A stretch of 11,395 nucleotides of DNA from Phycisphaerales bacterium (GTDB lineage Bacteria; Planctomycetota; Phycisphaerae; Phycisphaerales; SM1A02), in the NCBI GenBank assembly GCA_007135295.1, contig SLJD01000188.1, positions 1-11,395 on the forward strand, read 5' to 3'. Below the pieces are notes generated by a model. It was not told where the DNA came from. It did not search any database and saw nothing but the letters and a program-made list of their open reading frames with translations. Of the stretch, positions 1-8,684 are shown piece by piece. Both the position numbers and the translations under genes were made by a program. Numbering within the stretch: the first letter of the stretch is position 1; each line of letters opens with the position of its first letter.

Positions 1-30
1 GACCGGTCAACTGACCGGTCAACTGACCGG
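1..30. repeat. 12-bp tandem repeat forming overlapping palindromes at a gene 3' end
   Basis: The unit GACCGGTCAACT occurs at 1-12 and 13-24, and a third partial copy (GACCGG) starts at 25. Neighbouring units form perfect inverted repeats, for example GACCGGTCA-AC-TGACCGGTC at 1-20, so the transcript could fold into a 7-bp stem with an AGTT loop. Read on the minus strand, each unit encodes Pro-Val-Ser-stop, so the stop codon of the tRNA-binding protein gene lies inside the repeat and is followed by another in-frame stop. There is no T run, so I do not call it an intrinsic terminator. The window edge cuts the array and its true length is unknown. Confidence 0.8.
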
Positions 31-390
31 TGAGCCCGGCTTGAGCGGCCGGTCGAGCGTCAGGACGACGACGTCCTTCTCGCCGTCTTCATCGCCATCC
101 TGCACGTCGCTCGCCGCGAGAATCATGCCCTGGCTGACCTCGCCGCGAATCTTGCGCGGCTCGAGGTTGGCGACCATCACGACCTGCTTGCCGACGAGCG
201 ACCCGGGATCGTACCACTGCTTGATCCCGGCGCAGACCTGCCGGCCCTCGGGCGTGCCGTCGTCAAGTTGGACCTTCAGCAACCGATCTGCGTTGGGATG
301 CGGCTCCGCGGCGGTGACGGTCGCCACGCGCAGATCCATCTTGATGAACTCGTCAAAGGCGACCTGCGGCTTGGCTTCAGCCTGCGTCAT
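19..390 (-). CDS. Stand-alone tRNA-binding OB-fold protein, MetRS beta-subunit (MetG C-terminal domain)-like
   Basis: This 123-residue protein is almost entirely one EMAPII/Trbp111-type tRNA-binding OB-fold. Visible family motifs are the start FDEFIKMDLRVATV (about residues 12-25), HPNADRLLKV (about 31-40), a central CAGIKQWY stretch, VVMVANLEPRKIRG (about 70-83) and SQGMILAA (about 86-93). These match the C-terminal domain of bacterial MetG and the separate 'methionine--tRNA ligase subunit beta' proteins better than CsaA. In the family this domain binds tRNA non-specifically and raises MetRS affinity. The ATG at 390 is supported by an AAGGAG site at 399-404 with 8-nt spacing. It is the last gene before the left edge, 82 bp after the second zinc-ribbon gene on the same strand. 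The MetRS catalytic subunit is not in view. The stop codon lies in a 12-bp tandem repeat. Confidence 0.88.
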   Translation of the reverse strand: MTQAEAKPQVAFDEFIKMDLRVATVTAAEPHPNADRLLKVQLDDGTPEGRQVCAGIKQWYDPGSLVGKQVVMVANLEPRKIRGEVSQGMILAASDVQDGDEDGEKDVVVLTLDRPLKPGSPVS

Positions 391-398
391 GGCGGCGG

Positions 399-404
399 CT
401 CCTT
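399..404 (-). promoter_or_regulatory. Shine-Dalgarno site of the tRNA-binding protein gene
   Basis: Minus-strand AAGGAG, 8 nt before the ATG at 390, fixes that start. Confidence 0.7.
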
Positions 405-472
405 CTCATTGCGTTCCTGATCAGCATTGTCGCATCCCTGTCACACACTCGGCAACGGACGATCAACGCATC

Positions 473-1018
473 CTATCCGATCGCGGCCCGCCGGTGGCCC
501 CGGGGAGAATCGGACCTCATTGGGGCTTCGGTTTCGGCGACGAGCCGCCATGCCGCGCCGCATTCCGAGCAGACGGTGCAGCCGTCGGCCTGCGCAGTCA
601 GTGCCTGCAGGTCATAGAGACATGACGGGCAGAAAGTGCAGGCGAGCGCCGCATCGCGGATGTGTCGCCGCCGCCGACCGACGTACCACCACAGCGGCCC
701 GCCGAAAAGCGCAGCCCCGAGGACGAATCCCATGGCGACGCCAACGGTGATGACGGGCAATCCAGCATCCCGGCTCCAATGAAGCACCGGCAACATCAGC
801 CACGGCAGCACCAGGCCGACGCCGATGCCGTAGATCACCATCGCCGCGACATACAGATAGTACGGTCCGAACATGACGCGCATCAGCCGGCGCGACAGCG
901 CCCGCCCGCGCGATGCATCGCCCTGCGGCGGCCGGGGCATCGGCCGGCGACTGATGTACAGCACCGTTGCTTGGCCGCGATCGTCAATAAGTTCACGACG
1001 CCGGCGCAGTAAGTTCAT
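473..1018 (-). CDS. Hypothetical membrane protein, two TM helices plus C-terminal zinc ribbon (paralogue 2)
   Basis: I do not recognise a named family. The 181-residue product has a basic N-terminus (MNLLRRRREL), two hydrophobic segments at about residues 53-79 and 87-112, an Arg-rich stretch (GRRRRH, about 114-119) and a four-cysteine ribbon: C130-x2-C133 and C150-x2-C153 within CPSCLYDL...CTVCSECGAAWR, with extra Cys at 127 and 147. After the ribbon comes a polar tail. The ribbon cysteines have the same residue numbers as in the upstream neighbour, so the two look like tandem duplicates. The ATG at 1018 was chosen because it overlaps the end of that neighbour by 26 bp, suggesting translational coupling; longer in-frame starts would run deep into it. 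The ribbon probably faces the cytoplasm and may bind zinc. Function unknown. Confidence 0.75.
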   Translation of the reverse strand: MNLLRRRRELIDDRGQATVLYISRRPMPRPPQGDASRGRALSRRLMRVMFGPYYLYVAAMVIYGIGVGLVLPWLMLPVLHWSRDAGLPVITVGVAMGFVLGAALFGGPLWWYVGRRRRHIRDAALACTFCPSCLYDLQALTAQADGCTVCSECGAAWRLVAETEAPMRSDSPRGHRRAAIG

Positions 1019-1529
1019 CGGCCGCCTGCCTCTCTGCCACATCGGTGGCCTCCATTCGCCATGCCGCACCGCATTCGGGGCAGAGCGTGCAACCGTCGGC
1101 GTCGGGCCTGACACCGGTCAGATTCTGCACACAGGAAGGGCAGGCGCAATCGTCCAGCATCGCGGCGATCTGCTTGCGAGGCGGAACGAAACGCAGGGAG
1201 AGCATCCACCACACCACCAGTGGAGGGAGGATGAGCAGTCCCAATCGAAACCACAGATCGTTCGTCAGTTCCGCCAACCAGCCCGGGATACCGAGACTCA
1301 GGATAAATGCGATCGTGACCACGTTCGGCGCTAAGCCCTTGATGCGGTCCCCTGATCCGCGATCCGCCACCCGTTTAACCTTCCAGCGATTGATCGCGCG
1401 CCAGCAGAATCCTCCGTGTTTCGCCGCTCGCGCGAAGAATCGTTCGATGCGGACCGGCCGGCCATGCGCGTCGTAAACCTGCCACGACCACGTTCCGCGA
1501 ACGAAATAGTGGCCATCCGGCGTGCTCAT
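993..1529 (-). CDS. Hypothetical membrane protein, two TM helices plus C-terminal zinc ribbon (paralogue 1)
   Basis: I cannot name this 178-residue protein. It begins with a soluble region of about 65 residues with many aromatic and basic residues (WSWQVYD, FCWRAINRW). Two hydrophobic segments follow at about 69-87 and 94-113, then a zinc ribbon with C130-x2-C133 (CPSC) and C150-x2-C153 in CTLCPECGAAWR, with additional Cys at 128 and 147. The ribbon is near-identical in layout to that of the next gene, which overlaps this one by 26 bp. The ATG at 1529 was preferred over the GTG at 1541 because a GAGGAG site at 1534-1539 lies just upstream of it and overlaps the GTG reading. The gene starts 25 bp after the ileS stop, so it probably shares the ileS transcript. 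Confidence 0.75.
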   Translation of the reverse strand: MSTPDGHYFVRGTWSWQVYDAHGRPVRIERFFARAAKHGGFCWRAINRWKVKRVADRGSGDRIKGLAPNVVTIAFILSLGIPGWLAELTNDLWFRLGLLILPPLVVWWMLSLRFVPPRKQIAAMLDDCACPSCVQNLTGVRPDADGCTLCPECGAAWRMEATDVAERQAADELTAPAS

Positions 1530-1533
1530 GGCG

Positions 1534-1539
1534 CTCCTC
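1534..1539 (-). promoter_or_regulatory. Shine-Dalgarno site deciding the start of zinc-ribbon paralogue 1
   Basis: Minus-strand GAGGAG, 4 nt before the ATG at 1529. It sits inside the alternative GTG-initiated extension, which argues for the shorter start. Confidence 0.65.
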
Positions 1540-1554
1540 ACGGGTATGACGAGC

Positions 1555-4380
<2,826 letters not shown>

Positions 4381-4438
4381 AGCTTGCTCTGCACGGTGAA
4401 AGTTCAGGCAGGAACGGGCGGTCATCGCCTCCCGGTCC

Positions 4439-4473
4439 AAAAACAACGCAGGCCCCGCCGGGAAAGCGGGGCC
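4439..4473 (-). terminator. Intrinsic terminator in the ileS leader (candidate attenuator, segments 3:4)
   Basis: On the minus strand, GGCCCCGC (4473-4466), loop TTTCCCG and GCGGGGCC (4458-4451) make a perfect 8-bp GC stem. It is followed by TGCGTTGTTTTTGG, whose five-T run is at 4443-4439. The hairpin lies 157 bp after the Cds1-like stop and about 60 bp before the ileS ATG. It could simply end the upstream transcript. However, a promoter-like sequence and an Ile-rich leader ORF lie between the upstream gene and this hairpin, and its 5' arm can pair elsewhere, which favours an attenuator role. Confidence 0.75.
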
Positions 4474-4546
4474 GATGGATCGTCCGGGCAAATCTCGACC
4501 ATCGCGTCCCGCTTCAGCGGATCGATTCACGAATCAGAATAGCGGG
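4464..4546 (-). promoter_or_regulatory. Candidate isoleucine attenuator: mutually exclusive pairing segments 1, 2 and 3
   Basis: Segment 1, CCCGCT (4546-4541), lies inside the leader ORF just before codons ATT-CTG-ATT. Segment 2, AGCGGG (4513-4508), follows directly on the leader stop. Segment 3, CCCGCTT (4470-4464), is in the 5' arm and loop of the terminator. Pairing 1:2 gives 6 bp. Pairing 2:3, using AAGCGGG (4514-4508), gives 7 perfect base pairs and would break the terminator. A ribosome stalled on Ile codons 13 or 15 would cover segment 1 and leave segment 2 free to pair with 3. The pairings are read directly from the sequence; the mechanism is inferred by analogy with trp/his-type attenuators. 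Confidence 0.6.
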
Positions 4547-4576
4547 TACGGCGATGGAGCGGGGGCGATGGATCAT
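4514..4576 (-). CDS. Putative isoleucine-rich leader peptide of ileS
   Basis: This is a short ORF of 20 codons plus TGA, reading MIHRPRSIAV then PAILIRESIR. Five of 20 residues are isoleucine (codons 2, 8, 13, 15 and 19; three ATC, two ATT), about five times what a GC-rich coding sequence would normally give. The two clustered Ile codons (ATT-CTG-ATT) lie immediately after pairing segment 1 of the candidate attenuator, and the stop codon abuts segment 2. No Shine-Dalgarno is visible, but a -10-like TATCCT ends 9 nt before the ATG, so translation from a leaderless or near-leaderless transcript is plausible. The proposed role is to sense isoleucine or charged tRNA-Ile supply by ribosome stalling. 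A chance ORF cannot be excluded from one sequence. Confidence 0.55.
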   Translation of the reverse strand: MIHRPRSIAVPAILIRESIR

Positions 4577-4585
4577 GATCAGTTG

Positions 4586-4613
4586 AGGATAACACAGGTC
4601 CACTTCCGGTCAA
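4586..4613 (-). promoter_or_regulatory. Candidate sigma70-type promoter for ileS
   Basis: On the minus strand, TTGACC (4613-4608, five of six matches to TTGACA) is followed after 16 nt by TATCCT (4591-4586, four of six matches to TATAAT). The predicted start is near 4579, just ahead of the Ile-rich leader ATG at 4576. The -35 begins about 17 nt after the Cds1-like stop codon. Confidence 0.5.
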
Positions 4614-4629
4614 GCCTCGGAAACCGGGC

Positions 4630-5742
4630 TCATCGCCCGATTTCCTCCGCCTTGCCAGTGGCAGCCGGAGCGAGCCGGTCGCCGGTCCACTGCCCTGTCT
4701 CATAGAAGTGCTCGAGGCACTCCGAGTACGGCTTCGTGTCATAGCCGCTAACCTTGAGCCACTGTTCATTGAAGTAGGTCTGCCGGTACCGCTCGCCGCC
4801 ATCGCAGATCAGGGTGACGATCGACCCGGCCCGGCCAGCCTCGTGCATTTCGCTGACGAGGCGAAACGTCCCCCAGAGATTCGTGCCGGTCGATCCGCCG
4901 CAGGCGCGGCCGAGCACATCCTGCAGGAAATGAATCGAGGCGAAACTCGCCGCGTCCGGCACCTTGTACGACCGATCGATGATGTCACGCACGAGTGACG
5001 GTTCAACCCGAGGGCGGCCAATGCCCTCGATCATGCTCGGCTCTTCGCATGTCAGGGTGGCGTCACCGTTCAGCACATACTCATGGAACACGGAATGCTC
5101 CGGATCAACCAGGCATGTCTTCGTGCCCGTACGGTGATACCGGGCGAATCGGCCGATTGTCGCCGATGTTCCTCCCGTACCGGCCCCCGTGACGACCCAT
5201 GCCGGAATCGGATGCGGCTCACAGGACATCTGCTGAAAAATCGACTCGGCGATATTGTTGTTGCCTCGCCAATCCGTCGCACGCTCCGCATACGTGAACT
5301 GATCGAGATAATGCCCGCCGGTCTCCATCGTCAGTCGGCGGGCTTCCGCGTAGATCGATGACGGATCGTCAACCAGATGGCACCGACCGCCGTAATGCTC
5401 GATCAGTTCAATCTTCTCCTGACTCGTCGTCTCCGCCATCACCGCCACAAACGGTAGATCGAGTAGCCGCGCGAAATGCGCTTCGGACACCGCCGTCGAC
5501 CCGGATGACGCTTCAATGACCGTTGTTTCAGGGCCAATCCAGCCGTTGCACAACCCGTATAGAAACAGTGAGCGCGCCAGGCGGTGCTTGAGCGATCCGG
5601 TCACGTGCGTGGACTCATCCTTGAGATAGACATGCACGTCCGGCGTCGCCGGAAGTGCCAAGCGGATCAGGTGCGTGTCGGCGGACCGGTTGAAGTCCGC
5701 TTCAATCCGGGTAATTGCTGATTCAACCCAGGCGCGATTCAT
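4630..5742 (-). CDS. PLP-dependent cysteine synthase-family enzyme, L-cysteine desulfhydrase Cds1-like
   Basis: This is a 370-residue fold-type II PLP enzyme. Visible landmarks are GSLKHRLA (49-56) with the likely Schiff-base lysine K52, the substrate loop EASSGSTA (77-84), the phosphate-binding TGAGTGGT (185-192) and a late ICDGGERY segment. The opening (RIEADFNRSADTHLIRL) and the motif EGIGRPRVEPS fit the Cds1-like branch of the cysteine synthase family, whose characterised mycobacterial member degrades cysteine to pyruvate, sulfide and ammonia. A synthase role for this protein cannot be ruled out. The ATG at 5742 matches the family N-terminus. There is no clear Shine-Dalgarno, but TACAAT lies 6 nt upstream, suggesting a leaderless start. 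It lies 89 bp after the permease gene on the same strand. A weak hairpin at 4613-4630 overlaps its stop. Confidence 0.85.
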   Translation of the reverse strand: MNRAWVESAITRIEADFNRSADTHLIRLALPATPDVHVYLKDESTHVTGSLKHRLARSLFLYGLCNGWIGPETTVIEASSGSTAVSEAHFARLLDLPFVAVMAETTSQEKIELIEHYGGRCHLVDDPSSIYAEARRLTMETGGHYLDQFTYAERATDWRGNNNIAESIFQQMSCEPHPIPAWVVTGAGTGGTSATIGRFARYHRTGTKTCLVDPEHSVFHEYVLNGDATLTCEEPSMIEGIGRPRVEPSLVRDIIDRSYKVPDAASFASIHFLQDVLGRACGGSTGTNLWGTFRLVSEMHEAGRAGSIVTLICDGGERYRQTYFNEQWLKVSGYDTKPYSECLEHFYETGQWTGDRLAPAATGKAEEIGR

Positions 5743-5748
5743 GATCGG

Positions 5749-5754
5749 ATTGTA
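5749..5754 (-). promoter_or_regulatory. -10-like box directly upstream of the Cds1-like gene
   Basis: Minus-strand TACAAT (5754-5749) matches TATAAT at five of six positions and lies 6 nt before the ATG at 5742. This spacing fits a leaderless transcript. The hexamer 17 nt upstream (CAAATT) is a poor -35, so the call rests on the -10 box and its position. Confidence 0.4.
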
Positions 5755-5831
5755 AGCGATACCCGCCCTCGAATTTGGGCCATGCCCTTCGTTCTCATCA
5801 CAAGACTGAATTGCCCGGCTCCCGTTTTCAA

Positions 5832-6737
5832 TCAGCCATGGGGAGACTGCCCACGCCCTGACGTGTATCGCCCGAACCAGGCGGCCAGGGCATACAGTGC
5901 AATCAGCACGATCACGATCGTTGCCCCAGGCGTCAGTTTGAACTGTTCCAGCTCCAGGGAAAGTACGATTCCCCCCGTCACCCCTGCCATCGCCGCGGCC
6001 CAACTCACCAGTAGCGTGGGCCCGAGTCGGCGGCAGAACTGCAGTCCGATGGCGCCGGGAATGACAAGCAGCGCCGAGATGAGTACCACACCAGCCAGCT
6101 TCATCCCGACTGCCACGACGCCCGCCAGCATCAGAAGCAGCAGCAGACGGAGCCGCGCCACCGGCACACCGGCTGACCGGGCCACAGTCTCGTCAAAAAC
6201 GTACAGTAGCATCGGCCGGCGCCACCACCACAACGCCGCGACGATGACTCCGGCAAGGACGATAGACAACCCGACTCCCTCCGGCCCGACCGTCATGAGT
6301 GATCCGAACAGGATGGACTCAAGGCCAATCGGAGCCGGCGCGTCCATCGCAGCGAGCCACTGTTCATACCACTCATACCGGCGGAGTGGCTGGCGCAGAC
6401 TCAGCAGCAGAAAACCAAGGCCCATCGCACCGGCCAGCACAATCCCGATCGCAGTATCATCGCCGCCGCCCCGCACCCGGCCCATCGAGCCGATGACCAT
6501 TGCCGCGGCAAAGCACGATGCAAGGATAAGCACTTCGCTCCAGATGCCCGACAACCCAATCAGGACGGCGAGCCCGATCCCCGCAAATGCGGAATGGCTG
6601 ATGCCCTGCCCGACGAATGCCAGCCGCTTGAGCACTACCACCGTGCTCAGCAGCGCTGCAGCCGTGGCAACGAATACGCCGGCGATGAGCGCTTCGCGGG
6701 CAAAGGCGTATTCAGTGAGGTAGTCGAGTGTTGTCAC
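5832..6737 (-). CDS. Metal ABC transporter permease, ZnuB/MntB family
   Basis: This is the membrane subunit of a zinc- or manganese-type ABC importer. It is strongly hydrophobic with about eight or nine predicted helices. Family stretches include AALLSTVVVLKRLAFVGQGISHSAFAG near the N-terminus and KLAGVVLISALLVIPGA in the second half. From the GTG at 6737 it is 301 residues, close to family size. That start (VTTLDYLTEYAFARE) is chosen because homologous permeases begin about there. An ATG at 6917 would add 60 Pro/Arg-rich residues unlike the family and overlap the ATPase gene by 71 bp. The GTG start leaves a 109-bp gap and has no good Shine-Dalgarno, so the start is uncertain. Its partners are the ATPase and binding protein directly upstream. 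Confidence 0.88.
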   Translation of the reverse strand: MTTLDYLTEYAFAREALIAGVFVATAAALLSTVVVLKRLAFVGQGISHSAFAGIGLAVLIGLSGIWSEVLILASCFAAAMVIGSMGRVRGGGDDTAIGIVLAGAMGLGFLLLSLRQPLRRYEWYEQWLAAMDAPAPIGLESILFGSLMTVGPEGVGLSIVLAGVIVAALWWWRRPMLLYVFDETVARSAGVPVARLRLLLLLMLAGVVAVGMKLAGVVLISALLVIPGAIGLQFCRRLGPTLLVSWAAAMAGVTGGIVLSLELEQFKLTPGATIVIVLIALYALAAWFGRYTSGRGQSPHG

Positions 6738-6846
6738 CGGGTGCTTCGCAACTCGTGATTCAGTGAAAGGGTTTGAGAACGTCTCGCCAACTCCGGGCAC
6801 TACGGCATGCTCCGGGAAGGAGGGCCGAACGCGAAATGGTCCCGGT

Positions 6847-7704
6847 TCACTCCGTCGACGACAACCCGGCTGAAGGCCGGGACTGACCGCCACTGCGATC
6901 ATGTCCCACAATGTCATGGTGAAACACTTCCGCCAGGACCTCAGGAGTCACGCCTTCCGCTGATCCATGCAAGTGCAACGTTTGCGACAGAACCGCAACC
7001 GCATCACACCCGTCCATGATGACGCGAAGGTCATGACTGACCAGCAGCAAGGTCATCTTGAGTGTCTTGTGAATCGTGTTGAGCAGCCGCCCGAATCGAT
7101 CGCGGCCTTCCGCATCGATGCCGACGGTCGGCTCATCAAAAATCAGCAGTCGCGGCCGCGCCGCCAGCGCCCGGGCGATAAAGACCCGTTGCTGCTGACC
7201 GCCGGAGAGTTCACCGATCGGCCGGTCGGCGAGATGCCTCATCCCAACAAGGTCGAGCATGTCGTCAATGGACCGCGCGAGATCGGCCGGCAGCGATCGC
7301 CACGGCTCAACATGCTGCTGCGCCTGCATCGCCGCCACCTGCCGAACCGTCAGGGGCGCCTGCCAGACCGCCTCGCTTCGCTGCGGCAGGTAGCCGACCC
7401 ACCCCTGACGCGCCGCCCTGGCCGGCGACTGCCCGAAGACCCGGATCGACCCTTGCTCCGGCTCGAGAAGCCCGAGGATCAGCTTCAGCATTGTCGACTT
7501 TCCCCCGCCGTTAGGACCGAAAATGCCAAGCCGCGACCCCGCCGGGACGGTCAGTTGGATCGACTCCAGCACCGGCACCGCAGGGTTGTATCGAAACGAC
7601 ATGCTGTCGATCGCGACGGCCGGTACTTCCGACTCAGACGCGGCTGGCCGATCCGTTGTCGGCAACGCGTCAACGACTCGTTTGTCATCCGCCTCACTTG
7701 TCAC
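6847..7704 (-). CDS. Metal ABC transporter ATP-binding protein, ZnuC/MntA family
   Basis: This cytoplasmic ATPase of 285 residues drives the importer. Motifs in order are Walker A GPNGGGKST (63-71), Q-loop region GYLPQRS (104-110), signature LSGGQQQR (166-173), Walker B LLIFDEP (186-192) and H-loop SHD (223-225). The N-terminal 30 or so residues before AIDSMSFRY are an extra polar leader, and a His-containing stretch (LHLHGS, VFHHD) lies near the C-terminus, as is common in ZnuC-type ATPases. The GTG start at 7704 overlaps the 3' end of the binding-protein gene by 11 bp, indicating translational coupling. No alternative start nearby keeps the whole nucleotide-binding domain and fits better. 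Confidence 0.92.
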   Translation of the reverse strand: MTSEADDKRVVDALPTTDRPAASESEVPAVAIDSMSFRYNPAVPVLESIQLTVPAGSRLGIFGPNGGGKSTMLKLILGLLEPEQGSIRVFGQSPARAARQGWVGYLPQRSEAVWQAPLTVRQVAAMQAQQHVEPWRSLPADLARSIDDMLDLVGMRHLADRPIGELSGGQQQRVFIARALAARPRLLIFDEPTVGIDAEGRDRFGRLLNTIHKTLKMTLLLVSHDLRVIMDGCDAVAVLSQTLHLHGSAEGVTPEVLAEVFHHDIVGHDRSGGQSRPSAGLSSTE

Positions 7705-8665
7705 GGCTCAGCCCATCCACGAGCGCCGCGAGCAGGCCATCCATCAACTCTTCCCAGGAGCCGGCCTCCACCCCCAACGGATCCATCGTCACCAGTTGCA
7801 CGCCGGTTCGATCCGCAATCTGCTCGGCCGCCGCGGGGGAGAACTGCGGTTCGATGAATACCGCTGTGATGCCGTGCTCATCAATAGCCTCAACGGCCTG
7901 CCGCAAGTCGCCCGGCGCCGGCTCAAGCGTTTCAATCGGCCGAAGCACCGCCGCCACTTCCAGGCCGTATCGATCGGTGATGCGGCTGAGCACATCGTGA
8001 AACGTGATGACCGAACCGCCTTCATGTTTCGCCAAGGCGGCCTCGAACCGTCCATCGACATCGTCCGCGATCAATCGCATTCGATACGCCGCCGCGCGAA
8101 CGGTCTCGGCGCTTTCCGGATCCCCCGCTGATTCGAACCGTCCGGCAATTACCCTGGCCAGTTCGTCAGAAAACCGGCCGACCTGTTCCACATCAAGCCA
8201 GAGATGCGGATCATCACCGTGACTGTGGTCGCAATGCGAATGGACAGATGCCGCGTCACCAGAGTGCCCGGAATGATGATGCCCTCCGGAGATGCCTGCT
8301 ACGTCAGCAAAGGAGACGACCACCGCGCCGCCCCGACCGGCCCGCATCGCCCAGTCGTCCAGCCCCATGCCGTTGCAAAGTACCAGGTCCGCGGCATTGA
8401 GCGACCGCATGTCGCTTGGCGAGGGCTCGAAACCATGCGGGCTGACCGCGCCATCCAGAACCGCAGTAACGGATACCGCGTCGTCGGGAAGATCGGCGGT
8501 CAGTTCGGAAGCGATGAATCCAAGCGGAGGTATCGTGGCAACAATCTCGACCGGCAGCACCACCGGCTCGGAAGTCCTGTCAGCCGGTCGGCATCCGCTT
8601 AGAGCCGCCGACCCGGTCAGCGCGAAAAGAACGGTCGTCCACCACAGACATTCTCGAATCAGCAT
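7694..8665 (-). CDS. Metal ABC transporter substrate-binding lipoprotein, ZnuA/TroA family
   Basis: This 323-residue extracytoplasmic cluster A-I binding protein captures the metal for the importer. It has a lipoprotein signal peptide: MLIREC, a hydrophobic core at about 8-22, and lipobox LSGC with C25 as the lipidated cysteine. Expected metal-ligand positions are H77 (SPHGFEPSP), H154 (DPHLWLD), H223 (TFHDVL) and D295 (MDPLG). Between the first two, residues 129-149 form a His-rich loop with eight histidines (GGHHHSGH...HSHCDHSH), typical of zinc-specific ZnuA proteins. Zinc is therefore the best guess, though manganese cannot be excluded. The ATG at 8665 lies 12 bp after the regulator stop. 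No clear Shine-Dalgarno is visible, so coupling to the upstream gene is likely. The end overlaps the ATPase gene by 11 bp. Confidence 0.93.
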   Translation of the reverse strand: MLIRECLWWTTVLFALTGSAALSGCRPADRTSEPVVLPVEIVATIPPLGFIASELTADLPDDAVSVTAVLDGAVSPHGFEPSPSDMRSLNAADLVLCNGMGLDDWAMRAGRGGAVVVSFADVAGISGGHHHSGHSGDAASVHSHCDHSHGDDPHLWLDVEQVGRFSDELARVIAGRFESAGDPESAETVRAAAYRMRLIADDVDGRFEAALAKHEGGSVITFHDVLSRITDRYGLEVAAVLRPIETLEPAPGDLRQAVEAIDEHGITAVFIEPQFSPAAAEQIADRTGVQLVTMDPLGVEAGSWEELMDGLLAALVDGLSRDK

Positions 8666-8670
8666 CGAGT

Positions 8671-8684
8671 CATGTTATCACATG
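8671..8684. promoter_or_regulatory. Small palindrome at the regulator/binding-protein junction
   Basis: CATGT-TATC-ACATG has 5-bp arms and covers the stop codon of the ArsR-type gene, just ahead of the ZnuA-like ATG at 8665. It is AT-richer than its surroundings. It could be an operator or an internal -10 region. Fourteen bases are too few to assert this. Confidence 0.25.

Noticed and set aside
4422..4502. Second short ORF in the ileS leader (26 codons, starting MVEICPDD), whose stop overlaps an ATG at 4425.
   Set aside because: It runs straight through the terminator hairpin, has only one Ile codon and no ribosome site, and its composition is explained by the hairpin.
4381..4629. T-box riboswitch upstream of ileS.
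   Set aside because: I looked for the conserved T-box antiterminator motif (AGGGTGGNACCGCG-like) on the minus strand and found none. The 2:3 pairing seen is not T-box-like.
4613..4630. Hairpin (AGCCTCGG-AAA-CCGGGCT with one bulge) right after the Cds1-like stop as a terminator.
   Set aside because: There is a 7-bp bulged stem but no T run on the minus strand (TGACCGG follows). It also overlaps the proposed -35 box. It may be a weak mRNA 3' structure only.
5782..6723. Plus-strand ORF of 313 codons opposite the permease.
   Set aside because: It is antisense to a clear ABC permease, with a Ser/Thr/Pro-rich composition from the complement of hydrophobic codons. It is a shadow.
6967..7857. Plus-strand ORF of 296 codons opposite the ATPase and binding-protein genes.
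   Set aside because: It spans two well-supported minus-strand genes, is Arg/His/Pro-rich and has no domain. It is a shadow.
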